NCBI GenBank assembly: GCA_030431985.1
Contig: JAUIIB010000005.1
Location: forward strand, 1 to 64,000
Reading direction: 5' to 3'
Length of the DNA: 64,000 nucleotides
Source: Gammaproteobacteria bacterium
GTDB taxonomy: Bacteria > Pseudomonadota > Gammaproteobacteria > Burkholderiales > Nitrosomonadaceae
Under the pieces are notes generated by a model, which was not told the DNA's origin, did no database searches, and worked only from the letters and a program-made list of their open reading frames with translations. This document shows, piece by piece, positions 1-10,205 of this stretch. Position 1 is the stretch's first letter, and every line of letters starts with the position of its first letter. The position numbers and the translations under genes are program-made.

Positions 1-1657
1 ATTTCGCCAAAACATTTTTACGCAATGCCTTGACGGTCTCCCTGGCAATGATATGCGCACCGACTGCAGCTTGTACTGCAATATCAAACATTTGCCGTGG
101 AATCAATTGGCGCATTTTCTGCACAAGCTCTCGTCCACGGTGTTGACTACTACTGCGATGGACAATTAATGACAATGCATCCACTTTATCACCGTTAATC
201 AAGACATCCAGCTTAACCAAGTCTGAAGCATTGAACGCTTTAAATTCATAATCCAGCGAAGCATACCCCCGGCTTACCGATTTGAGGCGGTCAAAGAAAT
301 CTAAAACCACTTCGTTTAACGGCATTTCATAAGTCAGCATAACCTGCTTACCCATATATTGCATGTTTTTCTGATAGCCCCGCTTATTCACACACAGCGT
401 TATCACCGCACCGACATATTCCTCGGGCACAAGAATTGTCGTTTGAATCATCGGTTCACGAATCTCGGCAATTTTGGACAAATCCGGAATTCTCGACGGA
501 TTATCGATTTCAATCACTGCGCCGTCTCGCATTAGTATCTGATAGACAACGGTTGGTGCCGTCGTAATCAAATCCATGTTGTACTCTCTTTCCAGGCGCT
601 CCTGAACAATATCCATATGCAGCAACCCCAGAAACCCACAACGAAACCCAAACCCAAGCGCTTGAGAAGTCTCAGGCTCGAACTGCAACGCCGAATCATT
701 TAGCTTTAACTTTTCTAGTGCAGCGCGTAACGCATCATATTGATTGGATTCTACAGGATAAAGCCCGGCAAAAACCTGCGGTTTTATCTTCTTAAAGCCC
801 TGCAAAGGCTTTTCCGCCGGATTTTTGACCGTTGTAACGGTATCGCCGACTTGAGCGGCATCAAGTTCTTTTATGCCGGATATCACAAAACCGACTTCAC
901 CGGCCCTTAGCATGTCTTTGTTCAGCGACTTAGGGATAAATACACCGACCTGTTCACAGGGGTGAACGCCTTTACTGGCCATCAGTAAAATTTTGTCGCT
1001 CGGTTTGAGTACACCGTCAATAACACGGACTAGAATAACAACACCCACATAGTTATCAAACCAGGAGTCGACTATCAGCGCTTTTAACGGTTTGTCCGGA
1101 TCGCCTGTCGGAGGCGGAATTCTTGCAACAATGGACTCCAACACATCTTCTATACCTACACCTGTTTTTGCACTCACATGCAGAGCATCCTGGGCATCAA
1201 TGCCAATTACATCTTCAATATTTTCAATGACTCTATCAGGGTCTGCAGCGGGCAAATCAATTTTATTCAAAACAGGAACGACTTCCACACCTTGTTCTAT
1301 TGCCGTATAGCAATTAGCAACGGTTTGCGCTTCAACACCTTGTGATGCATCCACAACGAGTAAAGCACCTTCACATGCAGCCAATGACCGCGACACTTCA
1401 TACGAAAAATCAACATGGCCGGGCGTATCAATCAAATTCAGTAAATAGGTTTCACCGTTTTTCGCCTTATACTGCAACGCGACCGTCTGCGCCTTGATGG
1501 TAATGCCTCTTTCACGTTCCAGATCCATGGAATCCAGAACTTGATCTTCCATTTCACGTTCGGACAAACCGCCACAAAATTGAATAATACGGTCGGCCAG
1601 CGTCGATTTGCCGTGATCAATATGGGCAATAATTGAAAAGTTTCGGATATGCTGCAT
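1..1657 (-). CDS. lepA: Elongation factor 4 (LepA), C-terminus cut by window edge
   Basis: Ribosome back-translocating GTPase of the EF-G-like family. From the ATG at 1657 the product begins [19 protein letters not shown], with the P-loop at residues 11-19, the G3 motif DTPGH at 77-81 and NKID at 131-134, the usual LepA N-terminus. The frame stays open to base 2 and ends in the conserved [10 protein letters not shown] stretch near the C-terminus, so 552 codons are visible and only some 45-50 are missing beyond the left edge. It is the last visible gene of a minus-strand run from rpoE through mucD, a common betaproteobacterial order in which lepA is usually followed by lepB. There is a gap of 110 bases to the glutaredoxin-like gene. 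Confidence 0.97.
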   Translation of the reverse strand, partial: MQHIRNFSIIAHIDHGKSTLADRIIQFCGGLSEREMEDQVLDSMDLERERGITIKAQTVALQYKAKNGETYLLNLIDTPGHVDFSYEVSRSLAACEGALLVVDASQGVEAQTVANCYTAIEQGVEVVPVLNKIDLPAADPDRVIENIEDVIGIDAQDALHVSAKTGVGIEDVLESIVARIPPPTGDPDKPLKALIVDSWFDNYVGVVILVRVIDGVLKPSDKILLMASKGVHPCEQVGVFIPKSLNKDMLRAGEVGFVISGIKELDAAQVGDTVTTVKNPAEKPLQGFKKIKPQVFAGLYPVESNQYDALRAALEKLKLNDSALQFEPETSQALGFGFRCGFLGLLHMDIVQERLEREYNMDLITTAPTVVYQILMRDGAVIEIDNPSRIPDLSKIAEIREPMIQTTILVPEEYVGAVITLCVNKRGYQKNMQYMGKQVMLTYEMPLNEVVLDFFDRLKSVSRGYASLDYEFKAFNASDLVKLDVLINGDKVDALSLIVHRSSSQHRGRELVQKMRQLIPRQMFDIAVQAAVGAHIIARETVKALRKNVLAK

Positions 1658-1767
1658 TCGGTTATTAGGAAAGTTGATTGACGCAATAAATTAGAACAAT
1701 GAACCCCTTGAAATCGGGTGACGGATAATATCAATTATCTGCACTATAGCAATCAAGAGGCAGCATT

Positions 1768-2034
1768 CTAACGAAATTTGGCAAGATAATCATCTAGCAA
1801 GGATGTATTCAGATGATATCGACATATCTCGCGCCGATCAAAAAGCGACATCAAGACAGGTACTTTGTCATTAAATTGCTTAATCAGTTCCGGGCACGAG
1901 TCAATATCAATTACTTTAAAATTAAATGATACACGCTCTTGGTACTTACCAAGTGCGTGTATCATTTGTTCACAAAGATGACAGCCTTCACGGCTATATA
2001 CAACTAAATCCGCCGCTGAATCAATGTTTGCCAT
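1768..2034 (-). CDS. Glutaredoxin-like thiol-disulfide protein (DUF836 type)
   Basis: A small thioredoxin-fold protein of 88 residues from the ATG at 2034. It has a beta strand (DLVVYSREGC) followed by the redox pair CHLC, the cis-Pro segment KVPVLM and a short C-terminal helix, the pattern of the glutaredoxin-like DUF836 family. A TTG at 2046, four codons upstream, is also in frame and abuts the mucD stop; I prefer the ATG because neither has a strong ribosome site and the extra residues are not part of the fold. It probably reduces disulfides in the cytoplasm. It is transcribed with mucD (gap about 12 bases), consistent with a role in protein quality control, but its substrate is unknown. 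Confidence 0.85.
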   Translation of the reverse strand: MANIDSAADLVVYSREGCHLCEQMIHALGKYQERVSFNFKVIDIDSCPELIKQFNDKVPVLMSLFDRREICRYHLNTSLLDDYLAKFR

Positions 2035-2046
2035 TGCTTTAAACAA

Positions 2047-3483
2047 TCAATCGACATCTACCAATTTCATAGTAATAAAAGTTGTAAAATCACCCCGTTT
2101 GATCAGTAATGCAATATTGCGTCCTTCTTTAGCCTGATTGAGCAATCGGTTGAATTGCTTGATATTCTTAATATCTTCGCTATTAAATCCGAGGATGACA
2201 TCGCCCTGACGGACACCGGATTCACTCGCAATACCGCGTTGAACGCCTTCTACCAACAAACCATTTTCAACATCCAGCTGCTCTTTCTGCTGCTTCGTCA
2301 ATTCGCTCAATACCAGGCCCAGGCGGTTAGATTTTTCAGTTTTCTGATTTTTCTGGCTAAGATGTTTCACATCCGCCTCTTCTCTCGGGATTTCACCGAC
2401 TTTGAGCCGGATATTTTTAGTCGCGCCATTCCGCCAAACTGTAACGTCAACTTTAGAGTCAGGCACAGTATTGCCGACGATACGTGGCAAATCAGCCGAC
2501 GTCTCAACCTCTGAACCATTAAAGCTCAAGATGATGTCACGTGCCTGTACCCCCGCAGCATCAGCTGGTCCGTTTTTTTCTACTGACACAACCAATGCAC
2601 CGCGAGTATTGGGTAATCGAAATGAATCTGCTAATTCTTTTGTAACTTCTTGTATCATCACACCGATTCTTCCACGCCGCACCACTCCCGAAGTTTTTAA
2701 TTGGTTGGCAATGTCCGTGGCAACGTTAATCGGGATAGCGAACGACAGTCCCATAAATCCACCGGTACGGCTATATATCTGTGAATTAATACCGACCACC
2801 TCACCATTCATATTAAATAACGGCCCTCCGGAGTTACCCGGATTAATAGCGACATCAGTCTGAATGAACGGCACATAGTTTTCCTGTGCAAGTGACCGGC
2901 CTTTTGCGCTTACAATACCTGCCGTTACACTGTTTTCAAATCCAAAAGGTGAACCGATGGCAACAACCCATTCACCGACTCTGAGATCATCCGGATCGCC
3001 TGTTGTTACCTTTGGTAAATTTTTAGCTTCTATTTTGATCAATGCTATATCAGTTTTTTTGTCTCTGCCAATCACTTCTCCCACAAATTCACGTTTATCG
3101 TTGAGTCTAACCGTGATTTCACCTGCCGATTCAACAACATGTGAGTTGGTCAAAATATAGCCGTCTGCACTAATAATAAAACCAGACCCCATTGATCTCG
3201 GCTCAGATTTTCTGGGTGCAGAGAAAGGCTCCAAATGCCGCCTAAAGAATTCATAAAATGGTGAATCCTTGGGTAAATTAGGCACTTCAGGAAACAGTTG
3301 TGTCACAGCATCGCGCTGTGCCTGAGTCGCACTGATATTAACAACAGCAGCACCATACCGATCCACTAAATCAGTAAAGTCAGGTAACTCTTTGGCCTGA
3401 ACTGCAGTAGCTCCAAAAGCCATACATAACACAAATAATAATAACTGACGTAAACGTGTCATCCTCAACATCCCCAACATCAT
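2047..3483 (-). CDS. mucD: Periplasmic serine protease Do (MucD/DegP family)
   Basis: HtrA-family periplasmic protease/chaperone that degrades misfolded envelope proteins. The 478-residue product has a signal peptide with a likely cut after AVQA30, a trypsin-like domain with the catalytic triad His115 (TNSHVV), Asp145 (KTDIAL) and Ser218 (GNSGGPL), then two PDZ domains (about 270-355 and 385-475). Length is normal. Several ATGs lie close together at the start (codons 1, 2, 5, 8); the one at 3462 has a GGGG about nine bases upstream and may be the real start. It follows rseB by 116 bases and belongs to the sigma-E module, which it is expected to answer to. Confidence 0.95.
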   Translation of the reverse strand: MMLGMLRMTRLRQLLLFVLCMAFGATAVQAKELPDFTDLVDRYGAAVVNISATQAQRDAVTQLFPEVPNLPKDSPFYEFFRRHLEPFSAPRKSEPRSMGSGFIISADGYILTNSHVVESAGEITVRLNDKREFVGEVIGRDKKTDIALIKIEAKNLPKVTTGDPDDLRVGEWVVAIGSPFGFENSVTAGIVSAKGRSLAQENYVPFIQTDVAINPGNSGGPLFNMNGEVVGINSQIYSRTGGFMGLSFAIPINVATDIANQLKTSGVVRRGRIGVMIQEVTKELADSFRLPNTRGALVVSVEKNGPADAAGVQARDIILSFNGSEVETSADLPRIVGNTVPDSKVDVTVWRNGATKNIRLKVGEIPREEADVKHLSQKNQKTEKSNRLGLVLSELTKQQKEQLDVENGLLVEGVQRGIASESGVRQGDVILGFNSEDIKNIKQFNRLLNQAKEGRNIALLIKRGDFTTFITMKLVDVD

Positions 3484-3599
3484 TAAGCAACAATCAAAAA
3501 AATTAACTACTTACTATATATTGCTGATTCAATTAACCAACATAGCATAGTTGTCTATAAAGAATAATGCACGGAACCGCACATTTAAAGAATTCATAA

Positions 3600-4583
3600 C
3601 TATTGAAACAAGACCGCATCCCCAATCATTTGAATTGTGTTAAGCGGCACTTCACCCACCACGGTAATTTTATTATTATCCAGCTCGCGTACGTAAATAT
3701 TAATCGCTCCCCGGCTGGAATAAAACCCGGCCTTTGTAACAGGCCCATCTTGTTCTATGGGTTCAATAAAAATCGATACTGATGCCAATTCATCCGATAG
3801 CACAATCTGATCAACCATTGCACTTTTTCCCGCAAGCTTCCGTTTCATTTCAGCAATTTTCACAAAGCCACTCGGGATGTTCTTCAATCCCCACCCTAAT
3901 TCACCATCATCGAGTACGACAGTCTTTAAGTGAACTGTTTTCCAGTTCTGAGCCGCCATCAATTCTGAGTTAAGTGAATCGTCATCAATTTCGCCACCAA
4001 TCTCCAATTGTGAAAAAGCAAACTGCTCTACAACATCATCTCGATCCACTGTTGCAGCCTTAAGCAATAACCCGCTATCTACATCTATCCAGAATTTATG
4101 ACCATAGCGCAGGTTATCCTTAGGCATAAGTTTCACAAACTGTGTATCGTAGCCTGCAACACGGCCTTGTTTCTTCGTTTCAACCTGATAATTGTCGTAA
4201 ACTTTTTTAGAGAGCTGTGATAACAGATCGGGAAAAAATTTTCTCAGCCACCGCTTTTCAGTATAGATTTTTTTTTGGGCCGGTATATAACACCTCATTT
4301 CATCGTTATGACGAAAAACGATACGAGCCATACCATCTAAAGTTTCAATTTTTTCGTATTCGCCCCGATGGTCAACTTGATGCGTAATCCGGGACGTTTC
4401 CATGTGTTCCTTGGCATAATACACAAAGGTGCCGTGATAGTTCAGATGCCGCGGTGCCTCGGCAACTTCTTGCAACCAATCAAAAGCTGTCCGGGTTGAC
4501 TCAGGCTGATCATCAGCAAATGCAATTTGTTGAGATATCAGGATAAAAAACAGTATCGGAATAACTACTTTACAATTCTTCAT
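3600..4583 (-). CDS. rseB: Sigma-E regulatory protein RseB/MucB
   Basis: Periplasmic regulator that binds the anti-sigma factor RseA and shields it from cleavage until mislocalised lipoprotein or LPS signals arrive. The 327-residue product has an N-terminal signal peptide (basic start, hydrophobic stretch, likely cut after AFA23), the typical opening AFDWLQ...NYHGTFVY, and a LolA-like N-terminal domain followed by a smaller C-terminal domain. Its ATG overlaps the rseA stop by four bases, indicating translational coupling. Gene order rpoE-rseA-rseB-mucD is the classical algU-mucA-mucB-mucD arrangement. Confidence 0.93.
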   Translation of the reverse strand: MKNCKVVIPILFFILISQQIAFADDQPESTRTAFDWLQEVAEAPRHLNYHGTFVYYAKEHMETSRITHQVDHRGEYEKIETLDGMARIVFRHNDEMRCYIPAQKKIYTEKRWLRKFFPDLLSQLSKKVYDNYQVETKKQGRVAGYDTQFVKLMPKDNLRYGHKFWIDVDSGLLLKAATVDRDDVVEQFAFSQLEIGGEIDDDSLNSELMAAQNWKTVHLKTVVLDDGELGWGLKNIPSGFVKIAEMKRKLAGKSAMVDQIVLSDELASVSIFIEPIEQDGPVTKAGFYSSRGAINIYVRELDNNKITVVGEVPLNTIQMIGDAVLFQ

Positions 4584-5164
4584 CTACCATATTTATCGTG
4601 GAGATCCGTCACTGGATAGATATAAACTGATTGACCTTGTCGTGCCGCTTCTGGCGGAAGCTCATCGCGATAATTCTGAAAATTATGATAGAGAAGATAT
4701 TGATCCATTTCATCTACTGAGACATGCGGAAATGTCGTTGCTGTATTAGGATGTGAAACAAATAGCGGCGCTGTCGATCTTTCAATACCCATTTCTTGGT
4801 GATCCCGGGATTGATCAGCCACCTGGATGGGGTGAGATTGCTGATAAACATCATTCATAGCTAGCCATGCAGTAACCATTGCTACAACAGACGCCGCCGT
4901 CGCATAAGCAAAAACCTTAGTTTTTCTATAGATGGGTTTGCCAGGATTAGGCTTTAAAAAAACAGGCTCGGATTCGAGTCGCTGTTGAATGCGTTGCGTT
5001 ACGTCGGTGAGCGGCAATTCCGGTTGCCTTATATAGTCGCCAATTAAATGATAAGCTTCCCAGTGCTGTTGTAACTCGTTGTCACGCTTAAGTGATTCGA
5101 TTGTTTCTTGGGCATCCAGATTTGTTAATTCACCATCCATCAATTCGGATACTTTATGCTTCAC
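4580..5164 (-). CDS. rseA: Anti-sigma-E factor RseA/MucA-like
   Basis: Inner-membrane anti-sigma factor of 194 residues. The N-terminus (KHKVSELMDGEL followed by a helical cytoplasmic domain) matches the RseA sigma-binding domain; a single membrane segment lies near residues 84-103, and the rest is periplasmic, where RseB binds and site-1 protease cuts. It starts one base after the rpoE stop and overlaps rseB by four bases, so the three genes are clearly one transcription unit. Sequence outside the N-terminal domain is poorly conserved in this family, so the call rests partly on context. Confidence 0.92.
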   Translation of the reverse strand: MKHKVSELMDGELTNLDAQETIESLKRDNELQQHWEAYHLIGDYIRQPELPLTDVTQRIQQRLESEPVFLKPNPGKPIYRKTKVFAYATAASVVAMVTAWLAMNDVYQQSHPIQVADQSRDHQEMGIERSTAPLFVSHPNTATTFPHVSVDEMDQYLLYHNFQNYRDELPPEAARQGQSVYIYPVTDLHDKYGR

Positions 5165-5165
5165 T

Positions 5166-5765
5166 TCACCACCTCTTATCTTTACTTGTTCCCAGCAATG
5201 GACGCAATTGATCAGAAATCGCCTCTCGTGCTCTAAAAATACGTGAACGGACAGTTCCTATGGGACAATCCATAATATTGGCAATTTCCTCATAACTTAA
5301 ACCTTCCATTTCTCTCAGTATGATCGCCGTTCTTAGCTCTTCAGGTAATTCTTCCAATGTGCGATTAACTGTTTGAGCGATTTGCTTGCTCATCAGTTCA
5401 CTTTCTGGTGTATTCATTTCGCGTAAGACACCGCCTTCTTCATAATTCTCAGCTTCTTCGCTATCCACACCATGTAACATGGATGCTTTTCTACCTTGAG
5501 ATACCAAATAATTCTTAGCCGTATTGATACCAATACGATACAGCCACGTGTAAAAAGCGCTATCTCCACGAAATGAAGGCAGCGCTCTATATGCTTTGAT
5601 AAAAGCTTCCTGCGCTACATCTTCGACTTCTGCCGGATCGCGCACAAACTGCGACAGCAATCTTGTCAACTTACGCTGATATTTTGCCACCAACAAATTA
5701 AACGCTTGTTTGTCACCACTTTGTACACGTTCTACCAGTTGTTGATCGACTTCACGATCACCCAT
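5166..5765 (-). CDS. rpoE: RNA polymerase sigma factor RpoE (AlgU)
   Basis: ECF sigma factor of 199 residues for the extracytoplasmic stress regulon. Region 2 runs from about residue 25 to 95 and includes DVAQEAFIKAYRALPSFRG and the DNA-melting segment FYTWLYRIGINTAKNYL; region 4 (about 135-185) contains the helix-turn-helix LSYEEIANIMDCPIGTVRSR. Both are nearly canonical for gamma/beta RpoE. The gene heads the rseA-rseB-mucD operon. A sigma-E-type promoter (GAACTT at 5907-5912 on the minus strand) lies about 140 bases upstream, suggesting autoregulation. Confidence 0.97.
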   Translation of the reverse strand: MGDREVDQQLVERVQSGDKQAFNLLVAKYQRKLTRLLSQFVRDPAEVEDVAQEAFIKAYRALPSFRGDSAFYTWLYRIGINTAKNYLVSQGRKASMLHGVDSEEAENYEEGGVLREMNTPESELMSKQIAQTVNRTLEELPEELRTAIILREMEGLSYEEIANIMDCPIGTVRSRIFRAREAISDQLRPLLGTSKDKRW

Positions 5766-5884
5766 TCACTTGATCCTTGTGCATCGACGCCTAAAAATTC
5801 TCAATTTTGTGACTTTGATTTAAGTCAGCGGGATCAAGTATACCTATTCAAATGGATCACGAAAACCGATACGCTACAATTTCA

Positions 5885-5912
5885 AAAGACAATTAATAAA
5901 ACAGATAAGTTC
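5885..5912 (-). promoter_or_regulatory. Candidate sigma-E promoter upstream of rpoE
   Basis: On the minus strand GAACTT (5907-5912) is followed after 16 bases by GTCTTT. The -35 element is the sigma-E consensus; the -10 element matches GTCTAA at four of six positions. Position and spacing fit the known autoregulated rpoE promoters. One good hexamer in AT-rich DNA can be chance. Confidence 0.4.
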
Positions 5913-6043
5913 ATTTATTGACGATTATTACAAAATTTGTAAATAATGTCTTATCATAAACAGCCCGAAATCAGCGCTACTTCTCGGATTTGATCACATG
6001 ATCACATTAAGCAATGACTGTAAATCAGTTTACCCCGAATAGA

Positions 6044-6463
6044 TTACAGTCGGGTATTTGACTGTTCATCAAATTGATGAAGCGCAATAGTCGGTTGTGG
6101 ATTCCATCTTGATTTACGATAATCTGCAATCACGTTGGTAAAAATTCCCCCTCTCACAAAAAAATGTGCCGTCAAGCGAATGTATCTTGGCTTTAAAGCA
6201 GCGACGAGATCTTCAAGTATCTGATTAGTAATCGCTTCATGAAAGGCTGCTTCATTACGGAATGACCAGACATATAATTTAAGACTTTTCAATTCCACAC
6301 ATTTTTTATCGGGAATATAATCCAAGATCAATCTGGCAAAGTCCGGTTGCCCTGTTTTTGGACACACACAGGTAAATTCGGGAATTTCCATATGTATCTG
6401 GTAATCTCTTTTGATACAAGGATTAGTAAACGTTTCCAGTTGTTTATTGGGTTTAGTCGGCAT
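6044..6463 (-). CDS. queF: NADPH-dependent 7-cyano-7-deazaguanine (preQ0) reductase, QueF type I
   Basis: Reduces the nitrile of preQ0 to preQ1 in queuosine synthesis. The 139-residue length is that of the short, unimodular QueF (type I). The catalytic cysteine is in [11 protein letters not shown] (Cys34), the following Asp41 is present, and the QueF signature [15 protein letters not shown] occupies 57-71; the tunnel-fold C-terminus has HFFVRGGI. It is a single gene divergent from smc. No preQ1-riboswitch-like leader is visible in the 137 bases between them; a 12-base palindrome (6518-6529) lies there. Confidence 0.95.
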   Translation of the reverse strand: MPTKPNKQLETFTNPCIKRDYQIHMEIPEFTCVCPKTGQPDFARLILDYIPDKKCVELKSLKLYVWSFRNEAAFHEAITNQILEDLVAALKPRYIRLTAHFFVRGGIFTNVIADYRKSRWNPQPTIALHQFDEQSNTRL

Positions 6464-6601
6464 TCAACATTCTCTACTTAATTAATTCAGTTACAATTAA
6501 CACTAATTTACTGACTGATTGTATACAATTTCAGGCATCGCTAGACATACCCATTGATTCTCCGTTAATTATAACTGCTGCTCGAACTAGCATATTGAAA
6601 A

Positions 6602-9600
6602 TTGCGCCTTACTAAAATTAAACTTGCAGGCTTTAAATCATTTGTCGATCCGACTGATATCCCGATCACACATGACTTAATCGGTATCGTCGGGCCTAAT
6701 GGGTGCGGCAAATCTAATATTATTGACGCCGTCCGCTGGGTATTGGGAGAATCAAAAGCCTCCGCACTGCGCGGTGAATCAATGCAAGACGTCATCTTTA
6801 ACGGAACGACTCATCGCAAGCCTGTCGGCCGCGCCAGCGTCGAATTATTATTCGACAATAGTCTTGGTAAGACCACTGGCTCATGGTCCAGTTACGCAGA
6901 AATTGCAATCAAACGCATCGTCCAACGGGATGGGCATTCAAATTATTACATCAATAATATCCACGTCCGACGGCGGGATGTCGCTGACCTGTTCCTTGGC
7001 ACGGGCGTTGGTGGCCGCGGCTATGCCATCATCGAGCAAGGTATGATCTCACGTATTATTGAAGCAAAACCACAGGATCTAAAAAGTTTTCTCGAAGAGG
7101 CCGCAGGAATATCCAAATACCGCGAACGAAGACACGAAACAGAACTGAGACTTGCCGACACACATAAGAATCTAGTTCGAATTGAAGATATTTCAAGTGA
7201 ACTAAAAAAACAAATTGAGCATCTTGAGAATCAGGCTAAGACTGCAATTAAGTATAATTCACTTAACCAGCAGCTTCAGGAAGCACAACAAATTCTCTGG
7301 TTAAAGCACCGAATGAAGGCCGCCAACGAACGAATAGCCGCCGAAAAAGAAATCAAAACCTTGGAACAAGCGCTCGAAACAGAAATCCACCAGATTCAAC
7401 TCAATAAAGAACAACGAGAAAAAGAACGTATTCACGAACAAAATTGCGGTGAGGAATTACATGATTTAGAGGGACAGTTATACAGCCTTAAAGCTGAAAA
7501 ATCCCGTATTGAGCAAGAAATTCATCAATTTCATAAAAATAGCCAGCAACTCGATCATCAAATACAGGATTTTGAGAAACAATTGACACGCAACCGTCAA
7601 CTGCACAGTACCGCAACCCATAATCTCCAACATTGGTCTTCTGAAAAAGAAAACGCTCAGCATTTATGCCAGTCCATTATTGATAAAACTCAAGCCGAAA
7701 AAGAGAAATTGCCTGAATTGGAAAAGGAGCTTAACCGGTATCAACAGCTATTCGATACTGAGCAGGAAAAGCTAATCGCAATAGAGCGCGCCGATAGCTT
7801 GGCAAAAGCACACATCGAACATGCGAACAAAACGATCCAACAGCTTGCGTCACGTAAGGACCGTTTGCAACGCGAACACGATTCATTGGCCACAACATGC
7901 TCCGCAAAATTAAAAGAAGTTGAACGGGAATTAGAACAAACCAAACAACAGTTTATTCAGACTGAACAAAGCCTGCACCAAACAGAGTCGGCTTTTAAGC
8001 AAAAAAGTAGCGAAAAAGACAGCGTTACATCAAAAATTCACGAACTGCAGAAGGCACTATCGCACTTGCAAGCTCAATTCAACGCCCTGGAAAATCTTCA
8101 GCAAAGGATTGAAACCAATGATGCATTAAAACAGTGGATTAATAAGCAGAATCTTGGCGAAACACCACGCTTGTGGCACCACATACATATTGAAAAAGAT
8201 TGGGAGAACGCGCTTGAATCCATTTTGCAGGAACGGTTGAACAGCCTCGGATTTCTCACGCTTGAGACTATCGCTGCATGGAAAGACGATTTACCACCCG
8301 GTAAATTATCAATCCTCGAATTTCAACAGGAACAAAGTTTAACCGATAATAATCGCTCTACCAAATTTCGAGAATGGAAAACACTGGCGGAATGTGTAAC
8401 CTGCGATCACCATGGCATAAAACATATACTCGCTGAATGGCTCAAGAATATTTATATTATCGAGCACATTCAAGATGGCTTACAACAAAGAAAACTGCTA
8501 GCGTTAGACGAACAGTTAATCACTCGTGAAGGACATATCGTAACTCGAAACAGCGTTCATTTTCATTCTCCTGATTCTCATCTGCATGGCGTACTATCGC
8601 GGCAACGAGAACTTAATTTGATTCAAACTAAAATACAAACACTAGAAGCGCAACAGGTAGATAAACAGGCGATACTGGCAGAGATCACGACAAACTATGA
8701 AAAATTACATCAAACCGTATTATCGAATCGTGATAATCTACAACAACTTACACAACGACAGCACCAACTTCAGCTTGAAAAAACAAAACTTTCCCAAATC
8801 GATGAACAAACCAAACAACGCAAAAACCTTATCGCGGCAGAACTAGAAGAGATTAACCAACAATTATTATCTGAAAATCAACAAAAAACACACACAGAGA
8901 AACAATCCGAAAACCAGGCCAGTCAAATAGAGGTCCTTAATGCACAGGTTCATGCCAATCGCGCCAAACTCGATTCTGCCAAACAACACTTAAAAGACCA
9001 ACATCAAAAAATTCAGGACTATAATAAGGAAATTCAAGAAGCCATTTTTAATGAGAAAATATGTCAAAATAAAATCAATGATATAGAAAATTCATTAGTG
9101 CAACTTGAAGAAGACAGCACTCACTTATCAACCAAACGTGACAATACGGTTATTGAAAAAAACAAACTAAACGATGCCACATTAAACTCTCAGCTACTCG
9201 ACTGTATCGAACATCACAACAAACTCGAACAAAATGTTACAGATAGCCGTGAACAGCTGGAAGCAACACGACATCAGGTACAAACGATTGAAAACCAATT
9301 GATGGAATCTGAGCAGAAACAATCATCCATTCGTGAATTATTAAATAAACTATATCTAAAAAGACAAGAGTCTGATTTGCAAGAAAAAAGATATGCAGAA
9401 CAGCTTTATGAAAAACAGGCGGACGAAAACAAGCTGATCTCTCAAATTGATAACAAAAGCACGACTGATGTACAAGCCGAAATCAATACACTCACAAAAA
9501 AAATTACGGCAATGGGAACCGTGAACCTTGCTGCCATTGATGAGCTTGACGCATCGCGACAGCGAGAGAGAAAATTAGATGTACAGATACAGGACCTCCG

Positions 9601-10144
9601 TGAAGCAATGGCACTACTTGAAAATGCCATTGAGCAGATCGATCAAGAAACCAGAAAACGATTGCAGGAAACATTCCAAACCGTCAATCGTAATTTAAAC
9701 GAAATATTTCCGATCGTTTTTTCTGGCGGAAAAGCCGAACTCGTGTTCTGCGATGGTAAGATACTCGAGTCGGGAATCATACTTACAGCACAGCCACCCG
9801 GGAAAAAAAATAATTCTATACACTTATTATCCGGTGGCGAAAAAGCACTCACAGCTTTATCGCTCATATTTGCTTTATTTCGTTTGAAACCGGCGCCATT
9901 TTGCTTGTTAGATGAAGTAGATGCCCCCCTTGACGATACAAATACTGTGAGATTCTGCGAACTAGTAAAAAAATTATCACAACAAATACAGTTTTTGTTT
10001 ATCAGTCATAATAAAATTACGATGGAAATCGCACAACAGTTAATCGGTATCACAATGCAGGATCAAGGAATTTCCAAAGTTGTAGCCGTTGATATTGCAA
10101 GTGTTGTAAACCCGGACGAGCAAAAAAATATTGCATTCTCATGA
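6602..10144 (+). CDS. smc: Chromosome segregation protein SMC
   Basis: Structural maintenance of chromosomes ATPase of 1180 residues, which with ScpA/ScpB (not in this window) compacts and separates replicated origins. The Walker A GPNGCGKSN is at residues 31-39, followed by long coiled coil, a hinge in the region of residues 500-660, a second coiled coil, then the ABC signature LLSGGEKALTA and the Walker B FCLLDEVDAPLDD. The start is a TTG at 6602: its translation, MRLTKIKLAGFKSFVDP, is the standard SMC N-terminus and no in-frame ATG precedes it. Followed after about 60 bases by zipA, as in many betaproteobacteria. Confidence 0.97.
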   Translation: MRLTKIKLAGFKSFVDPTDIPITHDLIGIVGPNGCGKSNIIDAVRWVLGESKASALRGESMQDVIFNGTTHRKPVGRASVELLFDNSLGKTTGSWSSYAEIAIKRIVQRDGHSNYYINNIHVRRRDVADLFLGTGVGGRGYAIIEQGMISRIIEAKPQDLKSFLEEAAGISKYRERRHETELRLADTHKNLVRIEDISSELKKQIEHLENQAKTAIKYNSLNQQLQEAQQILWLKHRMKAANERIAAEKEIKTLEQALETEIHQIQLNKEQREKERIHEQNCGEELHDLEGQLYSLKAEKSRIEQEIHQFHKNSQQLDHQIQDFEKQLTRNRQLHSTATHNLQHWSSEKENAQHLCQSIIDKTQAEKEKLPELEKELNRYQQLFDTEQEKLIAIERADSLAKAHIEHANKTIQQLASRKDRLQREHDSLATTCSAKLKEVERELEQTKQQFIQTEQSLHQTESAFKQKSSEKDSVTSKIHELQKALSHLQAQFNALENLQQRIETNDALKQWINKQNLGETPRLWHHIHIEKDWENALESILQERLNSLGFLTLETIAAWKDDLPPGKLSILEFQQEQSLTDNNRSTKFREWKTLAECVTCDHHGIKHILAEWLKNIYIIEHIQDGLQQRKLLALDEQLITREGHIVTRNSVHFHSPDSHLHGVLSRQRELNLIQTKIQTLEAQQVDKQAILAEITTNYEKLHQTVLSNRDNLQQLTQRQHQLQLEKTKLSQIDEQTKQRKNLIAAELEEINQQLLSENQQKTHTEKQSENQASQIEVLNAQVHANRAKLDSAKQHLKDQHQKIQDYNKEIQEAIFNEKICQNKINDIENSLVQLEEDSTHLSTKRDNTVIEKNKLNDATLNSQLLDCIEHHNKLEQNVTDSREQLEATRHQVQTIENQLMESEQKQSSIRELLNKLYLKRQESDLQEKRYAEQLYEKQADENKLISQIDNKSTTDVQAEINTLTKKITAMGTVNLAAIDELDASRQRERKLDVQIQDLREAMALLENAIEQIDQETRKRLQETFQTVNRNLNEIFPIVFSGGKAELVFCDGKILESGIILTAQPPGKKNNSIHLLSGGEKALTALSLIFALFRLKPAPFCLLDEVDAPLDDTNTVRFCELVKKLSQQIQFLFISHNKITMEIAQQLIGITMQDQGISKVVAVDIASVVNPDEQKNIAFS

Positions 10145-10205
10145 GCGGCGATATCAATTCTTAAAATAATAGTTATGAATCGAGATAGATGGTAAAGGGA
10201 CTAAT

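Noticed and set aside
2155-3160. Three plus-strand frames antisense to mucD
   Set aside because: No ribosome sites or domains; mucD on the other strand is complete.
4970-4990. A TTCGAGTC-like T-arm considered as part of a tRNA
   Set aside because: It lies inside rseA and no acceptor stem or anticodon arm can be drawn around it.
6518-6529. The 12-base palindrome ATTGTATACAAT between queF and smc, considered as an operator
   Set aside because: Short AT-rich palindromes are frequent by chance, and no matching regulator or second copy was seen.
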